This document shows, in pieces, positions 1-6,548 of a DNA stretch of 8,787 bases. This DNA comes from Candidatus Bathyarchaeota archaeon (lineage in GTDB: Archaea > Thermoproteota > Bathyarchaeia > Bathyarchaeales > Bathycorpusculaceae), in NCBI GenBank assembly GCA_030672945.1, contig DAOVFL010000030.1, positions 1 to 8,787 on the forward strand. The letters are read 5' to 3'. Numbering within the stretch: the first letter of the stretch is position 1; each line of letters begins with the position of its first letter. The translations under genes were made by a program, and so were the position numbers. The notes under the pieces are model-generated. The model was not told the DNA's origin, did no database searches, and saw only the letters and a list, made by a program, of their open reading frames with translations.

Positions 1-2
1 CA

Positions 3-479
3 CCGGGTCCAATAATCAGCCAGCTTAACGCTGTAGGCTTGCCTACAAGAATAGAGTCTGGAAGCGTATGGATAAGCAAGGACACATTAGTCGCTGAGAA
101 AGGCGACGTCATTTCCGAAAGACTCGCAAGCATCCTATCAAAGCTTGGAATAAAACCGGTTGAAGCAGGACTTGCAATGAAAGTTGCGTACGATGAGAAC
201 TTGATAATAACTGAGGAACAACTTCGAATAGACCTAGACGAAATTAGGCGAAGCATCGAAAACGCCCATGCAGATGCTTTCGGTTTGTCCCTGAGCGTAG
301 CCTATCCAACAAAGGAAAACATGGAAACGCTTATGCAATTCGCCCATCAGGAAGCATATGCGCTTGCAATAGATGCGGTTATATCTACTAAAGAGACGAT
401 AAAGGACTTGATTAGAAAGGCACATGTCGAAATGCTAAGTTTAAGTTCTGCTAGTTCGCGTCTTTTGGATGATGAATAA
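3..479 (+). CDS. rpl10: Large ribosomal subunit stalk protein L10 (archaeal P0 family), 5' end cut by the window
   Basis: The frame is open from base 3 and enters the window as PGPIISQLNAVGLPTRIESG, a typical mid-protein stretch of archaeal L10/P0, so the TTG at 39 is not the start. L10/P0 anchors the stalk to 23S rRNA and carries L12 dimers on a C-terminal helical spine, which recruits translation GTPases. Visible here are the middle domain (SVWISKDTLVAEKGDVIS, then LGIKPVEAGL) and spine-like helices in the last 60 residues. The protein ends at SSRLLDDE, without the Ala-rich hinge and acidic tail usual in archaeal P0. No L12 gene follows, although archaea often have rpl12 next; the next gene is convergent. 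A short T run (481-486) follows the stop. The family call is secure; whether the tail was lost or is naturally short cannot be decided here. Confidence 0.93.
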   Translation, partial: PGPIISQLNAVGLPTRIESGSVWISKDTLVAEKGDVISERLASILSKLGIKPVEAGLAMKVAYDENLIITEEQLRIDLDEIRRSIENAHADAFGLSLSVAYPTKENMETLMQFAHQEAYALAIDAVISTKETIKDLIRKAHVEMLSLSSASSRLLDDE

Positions 480-528
480 TAGTTTTTCGATGATGTTTAG
501 TGGGAAGTTAAGTAGGCGGAGAGTGGTC

Positions 529-2035
529 TTATTCTTTTGGCATTTCTCTTAGGTTGTTTATATCGGATCTGTTTATCGTTCTTGTTGATAGGGTGATTGT
601 GAGGAAAGTGAATAGGAAGATTGTTGCTCCAACGATTAGTTTTATCCAGTTGCTGAAGCTTAGTTGAGGTAGGATTATGTAGGTGATGATGGCGGCTGTT
701 GCGGATGATAGGAGTATTTTGGTTGATGAGATCCAGTCTACAGTGGCTCCGAAGTGCGTTTTTATCCAACGTAAACCTATGATTAGGCTTGGGATTCCAG
801 CGGTGAGGGTTGTAATGATTAGGCCTATGATTCCGAGTTTTGGGATTAGTAGTAGGCTTAGTGGGAATCCGATTGTTGCGGTGATTAGGGTTAGTTTTAG
901 GGTGAATTTGGTTTTTCCTTGGCTGTTTATGAGGGTTCCGAGGCTTAGGCTTCCGAATGCTGGGTATAGGTAGCTGATAGCGCATAGGGTTAGAAATAAT
1001 GGTGCGTGGGTGTATTTTTCGCCGAAGAGTGTGAAGACGAGGGGTTTTGATAGGGCCATGACGGCTGCTGCTGCTGGTACGACTAGGAGAGCGGCGTATT
1101 TTACTGAAAACTGGAAAACGTTTTTTAATGTTTCTTTTTCTTTTTTTGGGTTGAGTTTGGAGAATGCTGGAAACAGCACGGTGGCTATTGGTGTGGAGAA
1201 GAAGGTGATTAGAACTGAAGTTCATGGCTGCTGAATAGTTTCCGATCATTGGGTCTGTGCAGTGGATGGCTATTAAGAAATTGTAGAATTGCATGAGAGA
1301 TCCGCCTAGGATGGCTGAGATTGACAGTGGCAGTCCGTATTTGAACATGGTTTTTATGGTTTCCATAATTTTTGGCTTGTCATTGTTTAGTCTGCGTAGT
1401 TTTTTGTAAAGGGCCAGATAGAGGATTAGGATGCTGATTAATCCGGCGGTTAGGAAGGCTGCTGTGGATCCGAGGATGACGCCGAAGGCTCCATAACCTA
1501 GGATTGCGAGGAGAGGTGCTAAAACGGTTTTGAGAGTGGATCGGCAGATCATTGTGACGCTGTTATATTCCATTTTTTCGAAGCCTATGAAAGCGGATTG
1601 AGCGGCTGTTAATAGTGCTCCTGCAAAGATGGTGAAGGATGCTATTTGGATTAGGGGGTTTAAATCAGGACGGTTGAAAATGTTTGTTGCTAGGAAGCTG
1701 GATAGCAAAAATGAAATGAAAGAGAGGGAAAAGCCCATGACTAATTCGAAGAGCAGCCCGGAAACTAGGATGCTTTTTACGTCTGCAGTTTTGTTCTCTG
1801 ATTTGTATTGGGCTGTGTATTTTATTATTGCTGAGTTTACGCCCCAGTCTCTGAAAAGCGTTATGAGGCTTGGAGCCATCAAGGCGATTGCGACTATGCC
1901 GTATTCGGGTGGAGACAGTAATCTTGCGATGATTATGACGCCTATGGCTGATATGATTGTTGAAATGGTTAGGCCCCAGAAAAGGTTGAATCCGCCTTTA
2001 GCTGAAACCCTAGCCATCTTGATTGCTTTAGTCAC
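529..2035 (-). pseudogene. Wzx/RfbX-type polysaccharide flippase, interrupted by a frameshift near 1216
   Basis: Two overlapping minus-strand frames together make one polysaccharide-exporter family membrane protein of about 500 aa, the normal size. The first frame starts at GTG 2035 (AGGGGA at 2049-2044, spacing 8), reads FNLFWGLTISTIISAIGVII and ARLLSPPEYGIVAIA, and runs through many hydrophobic segments to GNYSAAMNF. It then turns into Pro/His/Arg/Asn-rich nonsense and closes at 497. The second frame picks up at once with VLITFFSTPIATVLFPAFSK (from about 1215) and gives the remaining hydrophobic segments down to NNLREMPKE, stop at 529-531. Joining the frames needs a 2-base loss or 1-base gain at about 1214-1217. 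Family spacing (NF-x-VL) fits a 2-base deletion better. There is no homopolymer there, so a real mutation or an assembly error are both possible. Such proteins flip undecaprenyl- or dolichyl-linked glycan. It lies downstream of the rml genes on the same strand, convergent with rpl10. Confidence 0.85.
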
Positions 2036-2064
2036 GAGATCTTTCCCCTAACATGTTTTTCTTC

Positions 2065-2077
2065 ATTTAATATTTAT
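2065..2077 (-). promoter_or_regulatory. Possible TATA box for the flippase gene
   Basis: On the minus strand this reads ATAAATATTAAAT. It lies about 37 bases upstream of the flippase GTG at 2035, with a purine-rich SD-like AGGGGAAAG between. The spacing allows only a very short leader, so the fit is marginal. The same bases overlap the start of the small plus-strand ORF at 2076. Confidence 0.35.
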
Positions 2078-2234
2078 GAGGTTGCTGAAAACTTTTAGGG
2101 ACACTTTAAGATATTGGATGGAACATGTGGAGTTTGTGTTGAGAGAATTTGTGAAAGAAGAATGTGAAGGGAAGACGTGTACGCTGGAAGAGGAAGAAGA
2201 AATAAAGAAGATTAAGAGCTTAGGTTACCTGTAA
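2076..2234 (+). CDS. Small charged protein or gene-end remnant (52 aa), tail resembles sulfatase C-termini
   Basis: ATG at 2076 opens a 52-codon frame ending at TAA 2232-2234, overlapping the last 15 bases of the convergent rmlD. The product starts MRLLKTFRDTLRYWMEHV and is predicted helical, with a Glu/Lys-rich second half and two cysteines (CEGKTC). It ends EEIKKIKSLGYL. Many sulfatase/alkaline-phosphatase superfamily proteins, often found in glycan loci, end in a charged helix followed by a LGYL/LGYI-like tail, so this may be the last fragment of such a gene; that link is inference from about ten residues. No SD or correctly spaced TATA box precedes the ATG, which favours a remnant. The Glu-rich part is a pyrimidine-rich stretch on the other strand just past rmlD, where it could help termination of the minus-strand transcript. 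The whole ORF could therefore be fortuitous. Confidence 0.35.
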   Translation: MRLLKTFRDTLRYWMEHVEFVLREFVKEECEGKTCTLEEEEEIKKIKSLGYL

Positions 2235-3125
2235 ACTGTTTGCTTGTTCTATCTCCTTTTTCATTTCCGTTAATGCTTGTTCGATTTTTAGCGGTTTGTT
2301 TCTGAGTGTTTGATGAGCTTTGTTGATGTTGAGTGAGGAGTCTTTTGGTCTTTTGGCGATCCATTTGATCTCTTTAGATGGTACAGGTGTGATGAGATTC
2401 TTGTCTAAGCTGAAGGTTTCAGCGAGGAGTTTAGCGAATTCGTTTCTGTTTAGGCGTGTGGCTCCGGCTAAGTGGAAGATGCCTGTTAGTTTTCGTTCTA
2501 AGACTTCAAGAATCATGTTTGCTAGATTGGTGTTTAATGTGGGTGAATTCCATTGGTCGGTTACGATTTTCACTTTTTCTTTTCTTTTAAGTTTGTTTAG
2601 TAACCATAATGCGAAGTTTATTTTGCCTGTTGCTGGAGTTGATCCGTAGATGACGCTGGCTCTGGCAATGCAGTATTCATCTGTTAGGTTTTTGATGGAT
2701 TCTTCGCCTTTTAGTTTGGTGAGACCGTAGTAGTTTATTGGGTCGGGCTTATCATTTTCTTTGTACATTCCTTTTTCTCCGTTGAAGACGTAGTCTGTGG
2801 ATATGTAAACGAGAAAAGCTTGGTGTTTTTTGCAGGATTCAGCTATGTTTTCTGTCCCTTCCGTATTTATTTTCCAGGCTAGTTCTTTTTCTAATTCGCA
2901 TTTGTCGACGTTGGTTAATGCTGCTGCATGTACTACGGCTTCAGGTTTTATTTTTTCGAATGTTTTTTTGACGGCTTTTCTGTCGGAGACGTTAAACTGG
3001 ATGGGTGTTCCGTGGTGAGGTTTGTGTTGATTGTATGCGGAGTATACTTCGTAGTTTTTTCTGGTGGCTACTTCTGATAGTTTTGAGCCGAGTAAGCCGC
3101 TTGCGCCTGTGATTAGCAGTTTCAA
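2220..3125 (-). CDS. rmlD: dTDP-4-dehydrorhamnose reductase
   Basis: This short-chain dehydrogenase (about 301 aa) reduces dTDP-4-dehydro-L-rhamnose with NAD(P)H, the last step to dTDP-L-rhamnose in the cytoplasm. It shows the N-terminal Rossmann motif GASGLLG (residues 7-13), AALTNVDKCE near 68-77 as in RmlD, STDYVFNG at 109-116 and the catalytic YxxxK as YGLTK (133-137). I chose TTG 3125, giving MKLLITGASG directly before the first beta strand. It overlaps the rmlB stop as TTGA, and AAGGGA sits 6 bases upstream. The frame stays open back to 3194, but a start there would add about 23 non-homologous residues inside rmlB. The overlap suggests translational coupling to rmlB. The final residues (EQANSLQVT) overlap a small convergent ORF. 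The family call is very secure; start confidence is good. Confidence 0.93.
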   Translation of the reverse strand: MKLLITGASGLLGSKLSEVATRKNYEVYSAYNQHKPHHGTPIQFNVSDRKAVKKTFEKIKPEAVVHAAALTNVDKCELEKELAWKINTEGTENIAESCKKHQAFLVYISTDYVFNGEKGMYKENDKPDPINYYGLTKLKGEESIKNLTDEYCIARASVIYGSTPATGKINFALWLLNKLKRKEKVKIVTDQWNSPTLNTNLANMILEVLERKLTGIFHLAGATRLNRNEFAKLLAETFSLDKNLITPVPSKEIKWIAKRPKDSSLNINKAHQTLRNKPLKIEQALTEMKKEIEQANSLQVT

Positions 3126-4129
3126 TGGGTATCCCTTAGTTTCCAAGGTGTGGGGTGAAGGATTCTTTGTGTTGCTAGCGGTTTCCACCCCCATTCACTG
3201 TTCACATACCAGTGTACTGTTTGTTCTAATGTCTTTTCGAAGGGGAATCTTGGTTTCCAACCTAGTTTAGACCTTATTTTTGATGAGTCTAGGCTGTATC
3301 TTATGTCGTGTCCTGGGCGGTCTTCTACAAAAGTTATTAAATCTTCTGGTTTATGCAGTGTCGCAAGTATCTTTCTAACAATTTTGATGTTGGGAATTTC
3401 GTTTTCTGCTGAGATGTTGTAAATTTCACCTGATTCTCCTTTTCTTAGGACAAGGTCTACGGCTTTGCAGTGATCTTGCACGTGAATCCAGTCTCTAACG
3501 TTTTGTCCGGTGCCATAAATTGGGATTGGTCGGTTTTTTAGTGCTCTGATGATGGTTTTGGGGATAAGTTTTTCGGGGATTTGATATGGTCCATAGTTGT
3601 TTGTGCATCTTGTGATGGCCAAGTTTAAGCTGTATGTTTTGTGGTAGGCTATTACGAACATGTCTGCGGCTGCTTTGGATGCAGAATACGGGTTGGATGG
3701 TTTAAGCATGTCATTTTCGTTGAATGATCCTTTGTGTATTTCACCGTAGATTTCGTCTGTGGACACTTGGACGAGTTTAGCTTTGTCGTTGTGTTTTCTT
3801 ATGGCTTCTAGGATGGTGAATGTTCCTATCGTGTTGTTTTGGATGAATGGGGTGGGATCAGCTATGCTTCTGTCTACATGTGTTTCGGCTGCTATGTTTA
3901 CTACAGCGTCTACTTGTTTGATTGTTTTGTTTATGGGTTCTGGATCGCGGATGTCTCCTTTGATGAATTTGTATCGTTTTTCGTTTTCTAGGTCTTTGAG
4001 GTTTGCTGGGTTGGCACCTATTCCTACTTTGTCTATGTTAGTCACTTCATAGTCGGGATGCTTTGAGATTATGTACCTGCAGAAGTTGCTTCCGATAAAG
4101 CCTAATCCGCCTGTTACAAGGATTTTCAA
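3122..4129 (-). CDS. rmlB: dTDP-glucose 4,6-dehydratase
   Basis: This enzyme (335 aa) converts dTDP-glucose to dTDP-4-dehydro-6-deoxyglucose using bound NAD+, the second step of dTDP-rhamnose synthesis. It is an extended SDR protein with the Rossmann motif GGLGFIG (residues 7-13), AAETHVDRSI (81-90), the active-site STDEIYG with Thr124-Asp125-Glu126, and YSASK with Tyr148/Lys152. It also has RCTNNYGPYQIPEKLIP (174-190) and GQNVRDWIHVQDHC, all hallmarks of RmlB rather than UDP-sugar epimerases. The C-terminus ends HPTPWKLRDTH; a PTPWK ending is also seen in archaeal homologues. The start is TTG 4129, just before MKILVTGG, with GAGGA about 9 bases upstream. It lies 32 bases after rmlC and overlaps rmlD by 4 bases, so it is part of one operon. 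Length and motifs are complete. Confidence 0.95.
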   Translation of the reverse strand: MKILVTGGLGFIGSNFCRYIISKHPDYEVTNIDKVGIGANPANLKDLENEKRYKFIKGDIRDPEPINKTIKQVDAVVNIAAETHVDRSIADPTPFIQNNTIGTFTILEAIRKHNDKAKLVQVSTDEIYGEIHKGSFNENDMLKPSNPYSASKAAADMFVIAYHKTYSLNLAITRCTNNYGPYQIPEKLIPKTIIRALKNRPIPIYGTGQNVRDWIHVQDHCKAVDLVLRKGESGEIYNISAENEIPNIKIVRKILATLHKPEDLITFVEDRPGHDIRYSLDSSKIRSKLGWKPRFPFEKTLEQTVHWYVNSEWGWKPLATQRILHPTPWKLRDTH

Positions 4130-4161
4130 GGCTAAGCTTCCTCTATCGATTTAACAATCTC

Positions 4162-4665
4162 TTATTTATATGGTATAGTAAGCCAGTCCCAGGGTTTGCC
4201 GACTCTTGGGTCATCTTTTTTGCCGTTGATGGATTTTGGTATGAGTGTTTGGTCGTTCCATGGTCTACGTTCTTCATCGGGGTTTTGGTGGTTGTAAAGT
4301 TTGGTAGTGAAGTAAAGGAGGAAAGCTGTTTCGTTTCCTATGACTTTGAAGCCGTGCCAATAATGTCCGGGGACTCTTACTATTTGTGGGTTTTGGCCTG
4401 TTGAAATTGTTTCGTTTAGTTCTTTTGTTTCTTGGTTGTAGGCGCATATTTTTAGTGCGCCTTTTAGGACTATGAAGTAGTCTGTTTGTCCTTTTAGGTG
4501 TCTGTGCCAGGCTCTGATGATGTTTGGGTAGCTTATGGAGAAGTTGGCTTGGACGAAGTGGTCTTCGTTTAGGATGTCTTTCCAGTCTTCTCTCATGAGT
4601 TCTGTGAATGAGCCTCTTTCGTCCACGTGTCTTTTTAATGGTTTAATTATGATTCCTTTAAGCAT
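4162..4665 (-). CDS. rmlC: dTDP-4-dehydrorhamnose 3,5-epimerase (RmlC-like cupin)
   Basis: A 167-aa RmlC-family cupin that would epimerise C3 and C5 of dTDP-4-dehydro-6-deoxyglucose. Recognisable parts are VDERGSFTEL near 14-23, QANFSISYPNIIRAWHRH at 39-56, where His54 falls at the position of the catalytic His of RGLHYQ in bacterial RmlC, FIVLKGALKICAYN in the cupin core, VRVPGHYWHGF at 97-106, and YFTTKLYNHQNPDEERRPWND. RGLHYQ is replaced by RAWHRH, as in divergent archaeal and sugar-3,5-epimerase-like members, so the product stereochemistry is less certain than the fold; the complete rml set around it supports RmlC. The ATG start at 4665 has GGTG 8 bases upstream. It follows hicA after 133 bases and precedes rmlB by 32 bases. 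Confidence 0.9.
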   Translation of the reverse strand: MLKGIIIKPLKRHVDERGSFTELMREDWKDILNEDHFVQANFSISYPNIIRAWHRHLKGQTDYFIVLKGALKICAYNQETKELNETISTGQNPQIVRVPGHYWHGFKVIGNETAFLLYFTTKLYNHQNPDEERRPWNDQTLIPKSINGKKDDPRVGKPWDWLTIPYK

Positions 4666-4708
4666 GCTTTACACCTTTATTGGGGTTTGATATGTGTTCT
4701 TTGTTGGA

Positions 4709-4717
4709 ATAAATAAT
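4709..4717 (-). promoter_or_regulatory. Possible TATA box for rmlC-rmlB-rmlD
   Basis: The minus strand reads ATTATTTAT here, preceded by a purine-rich AAAG. A start about 25 bases downstream would give a leader of roughly 20 bases containing GGTG before rmlC. It lies in the 133-base gap between hicA and rmlC. The gap is generally AT-rich, so the site is only suggestive. Confidence 0.33.
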
Positions 4718-4798
4718 CTTTGTTTGAATTATTTTTTAAGAATATTTCTCTCACGAGTTTCCTAGTATGCTGGGGAGAAGTTTCCGTCATGACAAGAG

Positions 4799-5026
4799 CT
4801 ACTTTTTTCTTAGTAGTTTTAGAAATTCTTTTCTTGTTAGTCCAGCTTGCTCTATGATTGAAAGAAGAGTGCCTTTATTAACGGTGTCATGTCGTGGAAC
4901 AGTAAGTTTATGTTTGCCGTCTGTTAGGTATATGTGGCTTCCTTTTTGATGAACGATTTTGAACCCCGCTTTGTTTAAGGTTTTAATGATTTTGCGCCAA
5001 GAAAGGGATGGTAGTCTCTTAGACAG
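4799..5026 (-). CDS. hicA: HicA-family mRNA interferase toxin, apparent CTG start
   Basis: Translating the minus strand from 5026 gives 75 codons: LSKRLPSLSWRKIIKTLNKA, then GFKIVHQKGSHIYL, KLTVPRHDTVNKGTLLSIIE, QAGLTRKEFLKLLRKK and a TAG stop at 4801-4799. This is the whole HicA double-stranded-RNA-binding fold: the LPxxS..KIIKxLxKAGF start, the catalytic His in KGSH (residue 31), VPRH, and KGTLLSIIEQAGLTRKEFLKLL. HicA cleaves mRNA and is held inactive by HicB. The frame has a TAA at 5029-5027, directly followed by CTG, and no ATG, GTG or TTG before the conserved LP motif. Translation must therefore start at CTG (overlapping the last 8 bases of hicB), use another non-standard start, or arise by a +1 shift from hicB. 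Length is normal for HicA. Confidence 0.85.
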   Translation of the reverse strand: MSKRLPSLSWRKIIKTLNKAGFKIVHQKGSHIYLTDGKHKLTVPRHDTVNKGTLLSIIEQAGLTRKEFLKLLRKK

Positions 5027-5240
5027 TTATCTGCACCAACTCTTGCTTTCGCCTGAGTCTATTTAGTTCTTCGGGGAAAGCTTCGAGGTATCCTTCAACG
5101 GCATCTCTAATATTTGCTAGGGTCTCTTCCCTTGTTTCTCCTTCGCTGATGCAGCCAGGGAGCTCTAGACATTGAACAGAGTAGCCTCCCTCTTCTTCTC
5201 TTAGAATCACTGTAAGCTTTAAGCCCTTTATCTCAACCAC
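5019..5240 (-). CDS. hicB: HicB-family antitoxin
   Basis: A 73-aa protein with the HicB partial RNase-H-like fold: LKLTVILREEEGGYSVQCLE, LPGCISEGETREETLANIRD, AVEGYLEAF. The GGYSVQCLELPGCxSEGET pattern is diagnostic of short HicB antitoxins, which bind and block HicA. It has no room for the C-terminal HTH or ribbon-helix-helix domain of longer HicBs, so autoregulation, if any, would need another mode. The start is GTG 5240 with GGTG at 5250-5247. hicB comes first and hicA second, the reverse of the classical hicAB order, and the two overlap. The pair sits between rmlA and rmlC on the same strand, with its own TATA box upstream. Confidence 0.88.
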   Translation of the reverse strand: MVEIKGLKLTVILREEEGGYSVQCLELPGCISEGETREETLANIRDAVEGYLEAFPEELNRLRRKQELVQITV

Positions 5241-5271
5241 AGACTACACCGGAACGAATTAACGCGCTTGA

Positions 5272-5282
5272 CTTTATATAAA
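5272..5282 (-). promoter_or_regulatory. TATA box of hicBA
   Basis: The minus strand reads TTTATATAAAG, close to the archaeal TATA consensus, with a purine-rich AAGAACG immediately upstream in the position of a BRE. Its centre (5277) predicts a start near 5250, giving a leader of about 10 bases that contains the GGTG ribosome site of hicB. This is the best promoter match in the window and implies that hicBA can be transcribed independently of rmlA. Confidence 0.6.
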
Positions 5283-5342
5283 CGTTCTTAAACTTGTCGT
5301 CTAAAGCAAATGATCAAGGCGGTGGATAAATCTTTTTTGCTT

Positions 5343-6413
5343 TTATAGTTCTATGTGTGTTCTTTCGCCTATGATGAATTTTTTTCCGTGTGGCGTGTTG
5401 TTGTTAGAGATTATTTTTGAGTGGGGGGCGATTAGGCTGTCTGTGATTCTGTCGTTTACGTTTATGGTGCAGTTGTCCATGATTATTGAGTTTTCTATTT
5501 CGCCTTTTTTGATTGTGCAGTTGTTTCCTATGCTTGTGTATGGGCCTATGTAGACGTTTGGTTCTATTGTTGTGTTTTCTCCTATTATTGCTGGGCCTCT
5601 GATTAGAGCGTTTTCTTTTATTATGGAGTTTTTGCCTGTCGTCACTCTGCCTTGTATTGACGTGTCGTTTTCTATTTTGCCTCTAATTTCTGTTTTTAGT
5701 TCGTCAAGGACTAGTCTGTTGGCTTCAAGGATGTCTTCTGGTGTGCCTGTGTCTTTCCACCAGCCTTGTACGATTTCGTAGCCTACTTTGTAGCCGTTTT
5801 CTAGTAGCAGTTGGATTGCTTCTGTTATTTCGAGTTCTCCTCGCCATGATGGTTTTAATTGTTTTATCATTTGGAAGATTACGGGTTTGAAGAAGTATAT
5901 GCCGGTTAAAGCATAGTTGCTGGGTGGTTCTTTAGGTTTTTCTATAAGCTGTATCAATTTCCCATTTTCATCAAATTTTGCAACGCCGAATTGCTGCGGT
6001 TTTTTTACTTTGCATAAGAGTATCATTGTGTCGTAAGTTGAATTTTCGAATTTTCTGACGAAGTGTTTAATGCCGCCTTTTATTAGGTTGTCTCCCAAAT
6101 AAACGATGAAGGGTTCGTTGTTTACGTGTTCTTCGCATAGGCTTACTGCATGGGCTATTCCCTTGGGCTCGTCTTGGTGTATGTATTGAATTTTCACACC
6201 TAATTTTTGACCGTTTTCATAATGTTCTTTTACCTTTTCCGGGTGGATGCCGCCGAGGATTATGGCTATTTCGCGTATGTTTGAGTTTCGAAGGTCTTCC
6301 AGTACGTATTGTGAGATTGGTTTGTTTGCGACAGGGATTAGCTGTTTTGGGCCTGTGTGAGTTAGTGGTCTAAGCTTTGTTCCATATCCACCGTGAAGAA
6401 TGACGCCCTTCAT
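5343..6413 (-). CDS. rmlA: Glucose-1-phosphate thymidylyltransferase, long form with C-terminal beta-helix
   Basis: A 356-aa protein that makes dTDP-glucose from dTTP and glucose-1-phosphate, the first step of dTDP-rhamnose synthesis. The nucleotidyltransferase domain (about 1-240) has the signature LHGGYGTKLRPLT (residues 6-18; the common form is AGGxGTRLRP), GPKQLIPVANKPI (21-33), the metal-binding LGDN (106-109), EKP and the WKDTGTPEDILEAN region. From about 245 it reads as left-handed beta-helix hexapeptides (IRGPAIIGENTTIEPNVYIG, then YTSIGNNCTI), the StrD/archaeal long form rather than the short bacterial RmlA of about 290 aa. Some long-form relatives use other NTPs or sugars; the rmlCBD neighbours favour dTTP/glucose. 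ATG 6413 is preceded by AAGGAT about 9 bases upstream. No U-rich terminator is seen after the stop, so readthrough into hicBA is possible. Confidence 0.93.
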   Translation of the reverse strand: MKGVILHGGYGTKLRPLTHTGPKQLIPVANKPISQYVLEDLRNSNIREIAIILGGIHPEKVKEHYENGQKLGVKIQYIHQDEPKGIAHAVSLCEEHVNNEPFIVYLGDNLIKGGIKHFVRKFENSTYDTMILLCKVKKPQQFGVAKFDENGKLIQLIEKPKEPPSNYALTGIYFFKPVIFQMIKQLKPSWRGELEITEAIQLLLENGYKVGYEIVQGWWKDTGTPEDILEANRLVLDELKTEIRGKIENDTSIQGRVTTGKNSIIKENALIRGPAIIGENTTIEPNVYIGPYTSIGNNCTIKKGEIENSIIMDNCTINVNDRITDSLIAPHSKIISNNNTPHGKKFIIGERTHIEL

Positions 6414-6503
6414 GTTTAAGCATCCTTACGTGAATAGGTTGTAGCATTTCATGTCATAAGTTTTGTTGTTTCGGCGTGTGTGTGCAGTTGTTTTAGGTCC
6501 CTC

Positions 6504-6519
6504 TATTTGGAGCCAAATA
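6504..6519. repeat. Short inverted repeat upstream of rmlA
   Basis: TATTTGG-AG-CCAAATA is a perfect 7-base inverted repeat with a 2-base centre, 91 bases upstream of the rmlA start in the long gap before it. It could be an operator for a dimeric regulator. One site of this size can also arise by chance in AT-rich sequence. Confidence 0.35.
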
Positions 6520-6548
6520 TGGTTGATTGTGGGTTGTTTTTGTTTTGG

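Noticed and set aside
497..1210. Continuation of the first flippase frame down to 497 as a genuine C-terminus
   Set aside because: After residue 273 it becomes His/Pro/Asn/Arg-rich low-complexity sequence, while the other frame gives proper membrane segments over the same bases.
1629..2051. Plus-strand 140-codon frame inside the flippase
   Set aside because: It is antisense to the well-supported N-terminal membrane segments; the plus frame is an artefact of the skewed composition.
4767..4949. Plus-strand 60-codon frame
   Set aside because: It lies opposite hicA, whose protein signature is unmistakable on the minus strand; the plus frame is a shadow.
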